Positions 40,801-52,800 of a stretch of DNA of 64,000 bases are shown here, in pieces. Numbering within the stretch: the first letter of the stretch is position 1; every line of letters starts with the position of its first letter. This DNA is from Datnioides undecimradiatus (lineage: Eukaryota > Chordata > Actinopteri > Lobotiformes > Datnioididae): the NCBI GenBank assembly GCA_008933995.1, contig WARS01000010.1:10395001-10459000 (forward strand). Reading direction: 5' to 3'. The notes beneath the pieces were generated by a model. It ran no database searches, was not told where the DNA came from, and was given only the letters and a program-made list of their open reading frames with translations. A program made the translations under genes and the position numbers.

Positions 40801-43800
40801 GTGCTGTTATCTGTAGCTGGAGAACTGTCCGTTCTGACGATCGTCCTGGCAACTCGCTTTGTTATTCCAAGTAACGTTAACGGGACGGAAGTTAAAGCCA
40901 AACATTAAAAACACAGGTTCACTCCTGCTCGGTGCGTGTAATAACAATAAATGAACCATTTATTGAAAATGATCAAAATAAGGTATAATTTCTTGAACAA
41001 ACTAGTCAAAATGGACACGAAGGATAACCGAATTTATTTGACTGGTGCTGTAGTTGCTTCTTTTTAAGGAAGAGTGTGTTGTCTTCATTTTTTTAGGTAT
41101 TATGCAGGTTCTCTGGCAGTGACTTTAACAGTTTGTTGACCCACCTGCAAACTCTAAACCTTATTTTCTCAATTCTCTGCCTTAACATGCATCTGCAAGC
41201 CACTAATAACTTTCATGAGATGCTATTAGTTTCATGCAAATCAGATGCCCTCAATCTGACAATAGCTTTATTTGTGAGAGTAACTCTCAGCTGACCAGAT
41301 GCTCTGATTAGCTACCTAATAAGCAAACAGTATCGACTCACACTCACATGGATGATTTTCTGATTGCGCCTCCGATCTCGCCACCAGAGGGCATGTTGCA
41401 TGACCTGAAAAGTCTCTTCTACGTACGTCAGGCGATTTTCCGCAATGATCCATCGCGACTTTCGAGTCATTATAAAACTTAAAGCTCAGTTGATTTGGCA
41501 TTTTTATCCGTTTTTGGGATTTTATTAGGATTGAAAGGTTTTGCCGGTAAAGGTGGTCATTAAGCAGGAGCAAAGAAAAGAAATGACAGACGACCAAATG
41601 CAGCTAATTTCCTCAGCAGATGGAGGAGGGAGAAGCCTTTCTGACACCCAGTGAACAATGCATGGACAGCCATATGATTAAGTGTCACGCAAATCCCACC
41701 GATTAATTTCTATATTCTGGCTTGAGTGCAGAAAAAGTAATGCTGAGAGCTTCACTGCCTTTTTTAATGTGTCTGAGACACACGACGTTCCAAGTATGTC
41801 TGGGATATCTGTTGTTAAATAGGAATAAAATGGGGCCAGGAGGGGGTAATGAGAAACTTGGAGTTAATGAGAAGACGTGCTAATGTGTCAACGCTTGACT
41901 TGGGGAGAATCAAATCAGATCTGGAGGCCATAGGGGAAATTTCCCAGGAAGAAAAAGAGGGCCGTTCATTCTCTGACTGCATGTATCATTTTTGCGTCCC
42001 CCCCACCCTTCCTCGAAGATGACCTACTTATGTGCTCAGAACCAGTGCCGTATGAGTAACTATTACCCATATCCACATGTATATATTATCCTTAAACAAG
42101 ATGCCTGCACCTACGCGCGTTCAGCTACTCGTTTGAAGCGCCTCATTATGACTTCAGTTTCTGTGCACCTTTTATGGGTTACCGCGGACACAACAAGGAA
42201 GTGTATCAACGGAGGAATTTGTAAGGAGGACAGACCGAGTTCCTCTCATGTCAGTGCTGCTGCTCTTCAACATCACAACAGAACACACTTGAAATTCTAG
42301 ACATGGTGCTGCGCCCTTTGATATGTAAATGTGCACCTTCATTGCACTGCCAGTGATACTGAATGAAGGAACTTTTTTTTTTCCCCCCCGTGCCAATTGA
42401 ACATGTTATGTTCCAAGGGAATTTGTTAATTTAGAGCAGGGGACTAATCAAGGCATCAAAGTCTCCCAGGTACAGTATTATGCCTTACATACATACAGAA
42501 GTCCTTACGTCATCAGAATCACATGTGTATATACTGAACAATAGAGGCGTGTGCTGACGATTCACACCGATATGCAATAAGAGCAAAGCCATAAACTGAA
42601 TTCTGTTCCTCACTTGAAACCGAGGTCTGTCTCTGGTCCCTCCCCCACAGCATGCTCCCCGCATGGTGCAAAGTGTTAGCTGCAGCTGCTTTTTTCAGTT
42701 TGCTGGTTATTTTGGGGATGGAAGAAGCAGGATGATATGCATATTGAATAGCTTCTCAGTTTAGCGTTCGGTTCAGTGTTACAATAGCAGAGTTCAATAC
42801 TCTTCTTAAACCTCAGTTTACTCGATATTACGGGGGGGGGGGGTCTTCTGCCAACACCCATGGGTGCATCTAGCCTTTCCCCTTGAAGAATCATTACCAC
42901 GGCAAAGCAAGTCATTAGCAGGCGTCATTTGTTTGTGCTGAACACAGGTATTACCCGAAGAGGCTGAAGATTAAAGAGGGTGAAACATATTGCAAACGTT
43001 GTTTAATCTGTGATATGCAGAGCAGTCGTAAATCCATTTAACCACAGCATTATATATTTACAATGCAACTTATGAATCATTAACACCCCCTCACATGATT
43101 TATCCTCCGAGAGTAAATCACAGCTAAGCCAAACATGCCTAGAATATCACACATTTCTAATTGCCGCCGCGTGATCCGACACATTTCTCCAAACGGCAAC
43201 ATTAGGCCACGTCTGGATGCTAATTCAAGTGAGGCCAAAACCTCCTGATCCCACATGACAGCTGCCATCAACTAAAAGCTAAAGATTTTGCCTGTTGGGT
43301 TGCAGTAAGCTCTAATAGTCCTAACAATGCCCAATGAGCTTTATGTATTATTTCTGGGATGCAAAGCTGCTTCAGGGTGAAAGTTCCACTGAGATACGGA
43401 GATAAGCAATTATGACTCAGTTGTTTCAGTCTGGCCTGATATCTCTCTTGTGAATGAGTGACTTCTTTATAAGGTCACTGCAGTCATTGACTGGCAGTTC
43501 GGCGAGATTCCGCCATGCAGAAGAGTGCTAAAGACCTCTAGCCACCATACGCAGTCAACTGACCACAGAGCACAATGAGCTTATCATCAGTAGAGAAAAG
43601 CTCACATGCCCCAGAGAGCCATTTGATGTCCCTCTGAATACCGGGGGGGGTTCTAACACTGTGGAGAGTAGATGCTCACTTTATTGTGCTGCCATCAGTC
43701 ACATCAGTTTGTGTCCTTGGCTGCCTCGAAGCATCTCCATCCCCCCAGCGCTCGCAACAGTGGAGTGCCATCTGAGAGCCTTGCCAGCAGCCTTGTCCAC

Positions 43801-46800
43801 ACTGCAGTGGAGTGGAGTGACTGTGAAAGACTCGCACTGCCACTCTTAATAGGGCAGGGTTAGCCACGGGATGAGCCCCGGGACACTAGTTTAATCTATT
43901 ACACCCACGCCTCCCCAGGCCACCAGAGAGAAGGCACTTCATCGACTCCAAGCACCACCTCAGCCGCCTCTTTGTCACTCTCTCTCTTTTTTTTTTTTCC
44001 TCTTTGTAGTCATTCACTCGCACGCAGCACATGTATAACCAGACATGCACAAAGACATGCTCGCACCCGTTGCTCCCTGCTTGGTTGCTCGGTGAGATGT
44101 TATTCATCTGTGTTGGGCACCTGGATCTCCTGTCGTTCTGAGGTATTGTTTCCTTCTTTCCTCTTTTCTTTTCGACTTTCCTTTCACACCGGGGCCTAAA
44201 ATAACTCATTTCACCTCCCACTGGAACATTCAGCACTATAATCAATAGATTAGTTTCAACTCTGTCTGCGAGGAAGGCTCAGTTGGTATCATGCCCCTGG
44301 ATGAGCTCTCAGATACTAAGGCTATTGGTTTTAAAGCTATAATACACTGCAATTACCCCGTGGCAATATGGAGATCACATATATGTTTTAGAAGCGGTTG
44401 CAAGGTAAGGACATTTCATTTTAAAATGTGCAGTTGTGTCCTTGGAAAAGCCGTAAATGATACTTCAACGATTATCCCTCTGTGTTTTCTGGCCTTAGGT
44501 CAAGTTAGCAGTCATTTGACCGTTACTTTTTTTAGTGCCTGGTAGTATCTCATCAAGACCGAAAGGCAGTAACAGCTTCCATTCTCTGAAATGATTTACT
44601 GTTCAAACAGCCCAGTAATGACATTTCTGATAGAGAAATTAGACTGCAGTCACTGTCTGGCTTTAGTGAAATTAAGTCCTTAATTGATGGAACGAAGGAT
44701 GGAAAAGGCTTCTTGCCTCGATACCGCCAATGGCTCTGACTTCTGGGAAGTCTAAATAAGGCCACGTTTGAGCGAAGGCAATCCAGGCAATTAGCGCAAT
44801 TTGTTTTGTATGCACATGTTTATCACTTTTGGTCTCCGCTGGTGACAAGCTCTTTTCTTAAATGTCATGCAACACTATGACATTAATCACTTGAATGTGC
44901 CATTCTTTGGAGGGGGGGGTGACAGTCACTAAGCTGGATGAATCACTGGACACTTTTTTTTTTTCTTTCTTAAGAACGCTACCTGATTAAAACCTTGAAA
45001 TAAATCTGCTTGCACTGGGGAATCAATTGCAATCTTCTATGATCCCTCAAAACATCAAGCCGGTCTGATGTCAGCGGGCTAGAAAGCTGGTCTGATGTCA
45101 GCGGGGCTAGAAGTAGACTCAGTGATCCAACATATAGTTTTCATTAAATTTGCAGTAATCTGTCTCCCACCATTGTTCTGAACACTTCAAACCAGGCTGT
45201 CTCTCGGTCTCTGTCCAAGGTGCTGAAACATTCAACTGTAGTTTCTGGCTGTGTCTGAAATCCCTTCTTTGCTCAGCCATTCTCTGTTCCCTTGTATAGT
45301 GTCTCTATAATGGACGCTATATAATTTACCTTGTTGTGAGCAGCAAGCAGAGACTCCGGAAGCTAATTTTGTGTCATCACTGACAGGTACACATTGAGAT
45401 TGTTACCACGGCTCTATATGGTGCATGAAATCATCACCGAAGCCACATTGGTAATTGGACTGCATTTACGCAGACCCTTTCAATCTTAGTTCGGATGAAG
45501 CGTCAGTGTTATATGAGCCCCTGATTCCCCACGTCTGGCCACGGGGAGCGTTCAGTGTCTTGCTCAGGAGAAGCTGGAGATCGAACCACTAACCCTGTGA
45601 TTATTTGAGCAACGCCATGGCAACAGCCACCCTGATCACCAAGGTTACAAACTGTAACATCTTAGCATCAAATGACCAAATAGCACGTTGAACATAACCT
45701 TATATAACAACTTAGCAAAAACCTAAGAACCTAGCAACGACCGGTGTATGCAATTGAGTATTACATATACTTTCTAGTCATATTTTCCATGATCACGACT
45801 GATCTCTCTTGAATATTTTACCGCCAAGTGCTAGATTAAACCAGTGGTTGGATTGTACATGCAGCAGTTTGCAGTACAAGTCCCCTGCACTTCACTACAA
45901 TGTGTTTTCTGCACCCCCTCCGACACTCGGGGCCAATGGATTTGGCGGTAGTGCCAGAGGTCTGCAGCAAGTGCTCTTTATTCAATGCACTGTGGCCGCT
46001 GGGGGCATTCAGTTTGTACAGTGAGGAGACAGTCCCCCGTATTAAAATAGATTCCTTGAATGCGAGGCGGCAAATATTATGCCACACATGCTGTCATTAA
46101 ACAATGCCGTTCCTCCAGGCTTACAACAGCAAATTTCAATTACACGTATCTGCCATCTTTTCTTCTCCCAGGAGGAGGTAAATAAACATGCAAATGGACA
46201 AACCACATTTAATCCAACTAAAAGTGATTTTACCAACACAACCCAAGGTTATTGTGCTGACGCTCCCTATGGTTCGGAGTGCTGCTGCTCGCTCACCACT
46301 GAATGTATAGCATTGTTTGAATGCAGCTGTGTCCCTCCACTTGCTTTTTTTATGTACAGTATGTAACTCCGTGGGCACGCATTTGTCTGCACGTTTCCCT
46401 GGGAATCCATTGGTGGATTGATCTATTGTCTCACATAATCCTATGTTTTGCAGATGGGATGTGCAACCCCCCCCCCCCTTCCCTTTTGCGTCTGTGCCTC
46501 TTTTTTCCTCTCCCCCTGTATCGGCAGACTGGGAAACAGATGATCATCCTTTGAACCCATTACTCAGCCTGATCCTCTTATCATAACCAACCTTACCGAG
46601 TCTCTAATTTGGGGTCTGCCAAACTCTGCTCTGTGTACAATGTGGCTTTCGTCTCTGTCCTGCTGTGTTATTGCAACGCTGGTGCGAGGGAGGGAAGTCA
46701 AAAGAGAAGGAGAAAGACAGAGACGGGGAGGGGGGGGGGGGATTGTCTGCACACATTTGCACACCTGTCTCTGGGGATCTTCCACCAATCTGAAATAAGA

Positions 46801-49800
46801 CAAGTCTGTGGGCGGGTCAGTATTCTGGGAACACAGTGAACAACTCATAAAGGCTTCATCTCCAGCTACCTACTCCACACACCTTTCCAAGGCATTGCTC
46901 ATTCTTTCTCTTCTGTCTCTCTCTCACACTGTCCATGTCCCGCTAATAACCCAATCCCACATGGGTAGAGGCACATGTTGTTCGGTAAATTACTGCGTGT
47001 GTGTGCGCGGGCTTTTGAGGGGCTGGTCAGTTAAAGGCGATCAGAATGTCCCCCATCAACAATGCCTTTATGCAGTAGCCTGCCACTGTGGGGAATACAT
47101 TACACTGCCTCATTGTTATATGGCAGCATATCAAACACTGCAAGTAAAACAATAGGAGGAATGATGCATCCTCACTATCCACCGAGGGTATACACGATGT
47201 AAACAAATAGCCGTCTTCATTTACATCATAATTGCCTCCTGTCTCATTCTGTTATTCCATTACTGTCAATGAGAAGGTCACTATGCGATGATATATAGCC
47301 ATGACTATTTGCACACTTCACACAGACAGTGCACACGCAGGATGTGTGCACACCTCCAGAACGTACTTTGCACACAGAGGTTCCCGTATGTTCACGTACA
47401 GGCACAGAGAATACTGCAGGAGCTCTTACAGCGAGCGGGGAATCAATTACTCACTCAGCTGCATATTTTGGGGGATCAAAGGATCACACACCTTTGTGTG
47501 CCGGGGCATGTACTAAAAATGTACCAGTTAACGAATACCTCAGTCTGATACATCAGAAAAACAAATGCAGATTTGCATCCCCCCAAAGAACATTTTAGAC
47601 AGTTACATCAGAAATAGCCTGAAAGGCACAAAAACAGAATTGGCTGCACATTTTTTTTTTCTATTACTTTTGCAATCAGATGAAATATATGCTGCATCCC
47701 TGAAATGAAGCAAGAGGCAAAAAAAAAAAAAAAAAAGATGTTTCACGACTCCTTAAAAGTATTTTGTCGGGGTGAATTTGCACAGAAAGGGCAGGGATTT
47801 AATATGAAACCCACTTTTTTTTTAATCTTCCAGAAACGTAAACCTGCAAAGTTCTGTAGAAAATCTCATGGAAGGTTAAAAGAAAATGGATACTGACCAA
47901 CATAACACTGTTTCAGACTTCAACGACCCCAAAAACATTGTATTGATGTCAATGAACATGTAGCCAGAAAGCACCAATAGTGTCATGTGATTAAAAAATA
48001 AATAAAATGGAATATCTATTTAGTAAATAAACAGTTGCTCTTACAAAATCACTGCCAATATAATGGTTAATCAGAATAAGCTGTGATTTATCTGTAACCG
48101 TTCTTGTGATATTTTAGCATTTATCCTTTAAATGAAGTATTGTTTAGGAGGTGCCAATATGTACCCACGACTCAAGCAACATTTTGGGTAAATATGGTGA
48201 CAACCCACTCCAGAAAAGGAATCCATCTCATCCATGCATCAGAGCACTGCTTTCAGAACTCTCTGACATTCACATTATTCTTCTTTTCTGTATAGAAGAG
48301 ACATTTTGTGACCATTGCATTATGCAAACGTGGCATTGCTCTGCAGTTCTCTCCTTTTTTTTCCCTATTCAACCTGAAAAGCACTAACAACAAATGGCAT
48401 TTAAAGTCACCGCAGGGGTCTGCTGCATCCTGTCAAAGGGAAATGCAACACAGAATATGAGGGGATCACTGTGCAAGGGCTTGTGTGAGCAAGGCAGACT
48501 GCGCGCGTGTGACAAAATCACAGGCCTAAAGCTTAAACATCCGCATTTTCGCCCGCACGTGTGTGACAGCGCACGGGAAACTGCATGTGCGCACCTGCGA
48601 ACTCTGGCGCGGGGGCGAGACCCACTGACTCTGACACATTCGCATCATATTCTTCCTAACTGCTACATGGAAAATTCACAGACACTGAGGCAAACATTTG
48701 CCAGCTGTTGGAGTGATACTGACACAATGTAATTTAATAGCACGTTGGCAGAAGTGTGGAAGCGTGAGCAGTACTGTTATTCGGTCGTGGCTCCAACTGG
48801 CAGCGAGAGGTAGCGGTTTGTAAACTGTTGAAAACTGCACAGTGCGCTGTCTTGTTTACTAACCCGGCTACCCTGCCTGCTTGATGCCGGAGCGTCCCGG
48901 GCAAACCAACATCTGCGAGACCCAGAGTCCACAGAGCACTTACATCCTGATTGAAAGTGCAAATGTGTGCAACGAGTCAGTCGAATGAAGATTTCATTAA
49001 TACAAATTATTCTATTAATGCCCCTTTTGTCGCATTGACGCTTGCCATCATTATAAGAAAATAGGCACACCTTTTAAGAGCTGGCTCCTGAAACCTTAAT
49101 GAGATCGACTCTCTCTCTCTCTCTGCTCATGCAGCACCCATAAATGCATATTACCCACCCACTGTCACTGAGCTGAATGCTTTCAATGGCCAAAGAAAAG
49201 GTAATATCGTGCTCTGGCTCTCTACAGTTAAGCCTCTGGGTAGAAGACTGATATTATTTCTATTTTGTGTGTTTGGACTTGATGGATCTTCAAGTCTTTA
49301 ACAAGACGTACCCTAAGGAGGGGTGTCACAGCGGAGAATGTACACAAATGAGGGAGGACTTTTAATGGGGAGAGTTTTACTTAATAAAATCCAAAAGGCG
49401 ACACAGACGCATTATGAAAACTGGTGTTAAAATTGATGAAGGGATTCACTCATGGGCTTTTCCACAGAGAAGTTGCGAAGCTCTCACTCTGTTATTGAAC
49501 ATCCCGTTGTTCAAGGTTACAACTGGAATGGCTGTTAATGGAATTGTTTTGAGAAAACTGCAGAGTGGCTTGAAACAAAACGAAATATCCATCACTTTAC
49601 AGCTCACTCCTGAGGTTCTAAGGACACGAGGTCAACATATTCTTTAAAATATGAATGAACTGAATCTGAGCACCAATTTTATTTTTATATGTACATATAT
49701 AGGCTAAAGTTAATAACTGATTGTATAATAAGTCTTATTATAGCTTAGTTATTTAGCGGATTAGCACTTATTGCACTGGCTGGATCACTCTATTTCTTTT

Positions 49801-52800
49801 TCTAATTTCAGTCTGTGGCTGTAATGTCCTTTTTCTTTCACCTCTGGCAGTTGTGGGTCCCCCTTGAAAATGAGATGATAGACCTCATAGGGTTTATCCT
49901 AGAAGTAATAAATTTCTCTAATATCACTGGTGCTTTTGTGCCACTTGCCATTTGCTGGAGTGATAGCATGGCCCCTACAAATGCTATATGTGGTAAAAAC
50001 TTTGCACTAAATTTGCTCTGTGGTTCAAAGAAAGTGCAACCAAAGACCGGGACCTCGCGCTGTGGGTCAGTATGCATTGAGATGTATCAATCCATTTAGC
50101 GAAAAGAACATATGGCATAGCAAATGAGCCTTGGCATGCTGAGGGAACGCTTTATATAGCGCAGTCGCTCAGAGAGAGCCATGCCATATCTCCGAGCTGT
50201 GCTTCAAGGCATGGACAGCAAGGGGACAAACAGTTTGAGAGCAACATCACACATCTGAGAGATCACAGGTTCAGCCCTCGCATCTGCCAAGTGTCCTGCT
50301 GGTACATCATTATATAACACAATGAGGTATACCAGCACAGTTATTATCACTTATTTTACCAGATATGTTACTTTATTTACTTTAATATTTGTTTTGATAG
50401 CTACCCACTCCATTGCCTTGCCCGTTGATGTTAGTTTCTTTTACTGGCTTAAATGCACATAAAGGTAACTTTCAGCACAGCTCAGCAAAGAAACAGCAGT
50501 CACAACTCTGGACCAGCAGCCCCGGGAAGCTTCTGGATGTAAATAGAACATATAGAATGGCATATCCTGGGTGAAGCTGAGGTGCTGTGTCCTACAACGC
50601 CCCCACCCTCAGGAGCAGCAACCCCGCCTCCGAGCTGAGGGTGGCTATATGAGGTGCTATAACAATGTTCCCAGGCTGCTCCTGTAACAAGCAAAAACAA
50701 TCCCCCAGTATCTAAGTTTGTATGTATGTATGGCTGCAGAGCAAGCTTTCCTGATGGTTTCTATAGTTGTGTTGATCTGTGGCGGCAGGAAAGTTTGGAC
50801 AGGTTTAGACAGCATCTCCGGCATGAAAGAAACACTGGAGTTCAAATGCAGTACTCAAACAAAGAGCGGTGCTTTAGATGTGTAGCATTGTCCTGTGTGA
50901 CAGCGTCATGCTACACCTTGCTTAAGTGCTTTTTAAAACCAAGCTGTACATAATGTCAAATTGTGCGACTTACATAATGTGAAATGGGGCCGTCAAGATA
51001 TGAAAGCATACTGTAGATTTGCATATTATGGCCTGAGACTCAATTTACCTTAAATGAAGACACGACCAGGCCTTTATTTGGGACAGGCTTATCTTACTTT
51101 TGACTTTTATTCATAATTTCTTTTGCTTCCCAGATAATCCAAAGTCAACATTGTTTACTAGTGTAATGTACCATAGCACTACATACTCTCCACTCTGCTG
51201 CTCTCAGTTTCTCTTCACTAACAGGAATACCCTTTCTGTGTGTTGAGGTTTAATGTCTCTTGGGAAAATGAAACAACAGGCGGATTAATCAGGTATTCAT
51301 GTCAAAAACAAAACTTAAGCTAGTAAAGTGGTGAGTTTACCCACCCTTCATAAGCAATAGGCCTTTGTTTGTGTTGGCAACAACACTAAATACTTTGTTC
51401 GTTTCATTTGAGAATTCCCTGTATATATGTGTAGCGTTTTGTTTTACACTCCATACCCTTTTGAGAATGATGATCCCCTCTTGGTTGTGTTCGTTGGTGG
51501 TGATGTCGAACATGTTGCCTCCATCACCTGGCACGATGGTGTACTCCACTTCGGCATTTTTCCCGATGTCCAAGTCATGGGCTTTGATTCTACCGACAGC
51601 AGATCCCACCGCAGAGGACTCAGGGACTCTTAGGTGAAAGAAACCTGTCAACAAACAAACATCAGACTGAGCTCAGGCTCATTTATTATCATCACTTGAC
51701 ATCGGATGTAAAATACTGAACTCTTTACAACCTCGATCCTTTTTCTAGTCTCTCACACACCTAAGGATGTCTTATCCGCCCACAGGCAAGAAGCTGATAT
51801 GCTGCTGTCTGAAGTCAGCCCTCTAGCTATAGACATGACATTATTCAATTTTGACGTGTTTGGACATCAAGGCCTGCTCAGCTCCTTGTAATTGGCTGGC
51901 TCAACCTGTAAGATCAACAAACACAAGAGCTGGGGGGCTTTGATAGTCCCAGCAGCAGAAATCACTGTCAAGGACTCGGGTAGAAATCTACAAACAAACA
52001 GTTTGTGTTGATTGATTGTCACTTACACCTAACAATAGGTGGAAATTAATCCTTTTCTGTGTTTCCCTTCACTCTCTGAGATGGCTAGCTGTTCAAACAA
52101 TAGCATCTGCTTGTGCCAGAAAAGGGAAAACTACATTGCTGTATTCCAAATCTCGTGCTAACACCTGGTAGCATCGTGGGAATGCCATGGGGAATTCATA
52201 AAACGCTAGTGTGCAGAGGATTCTGTGGAATGTTTGGGGTAATTACGTCCTGCATTCTATGCTCAGAACAGTGTCAGTTCAAACCATTGATTTTGAACAT
52301 TCATTTCGAAACCGGTGCCATGTCAAAGGTAGCACAAAATTTATTTAGGACTATTCATTGGGACTGAATGAGTGCATTCCACAAGGCTGTATAATCACAA
52401 TGTAGCACTCGAGCCATTTGACCAGCGTCACTGTTTTGTTTGCAGTACATGTTTCGGAACACATTCCTCCATTTGATTAGAAAAAAAAAATAATAATAAT
52501 GCAGACAAACTTCTCTACCGCGACAAAGAACCATCTGAAAACCAGCTGCAGAAAAATAATCTGGATTCCTATTTCTTCTGATTCGATTTATTTGGCCCTG
52601 ATTTGACAATGCAACCCTAAATTGAACTTAAGCTTAAGGTTGGATACATCCAAGAAAAGACAATGTGCCGGATAGAGAGGGGGGTATAAGTCTCTTAGAA
52701 AATCGTTCTGAGGACAGAGCTGCTCGACACACAATGGCATCAAACTTGGAGATGGGTGCACTTGAACATAAATGTCTACAATAAGCCAGAGTGTCAGGCA

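Larger units (their letters stand above)
38293..51456 (-). other. cdh8: cdh8 largest intron, 13.2 kb, splits EC3
   Basis: GT-AG intron between the two EC3 exons. It contains a GGA-rich microsatellite (40051-40077), a CpG-containing island-like piece with a 130-codon frame (40509-40901), and homopolymer runs at 39226, 42831, 46456 and 46726. It also contains a 27-bp tandem duplication (45062-45113), SINE-like remnants (45541-45617, 50250-50300) and a perfect hairpin (50603-50644). No further exon is needed by the phase arithmetic. Confidence 0.85.

Noticed and set aside
43886-44245. 119-codon minus-strand frame
   Set aside because: Lys/Arg/Glu-rich text derived from a T-run and pyrimidine-rich sequence; no domain.
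45541-45617. Possible tRNA gene because of gatcgaacc (reversed B box)
   Set aside because: No cloverleaf or matching A box at the right distance; the context is that of a SINE remnant.
48470-48620. CpG-rich patch considered as a promoter or CpG island
   Set aside because: Too short, with no transcription-start features and no exon nearby in phase. It may be only local composition.
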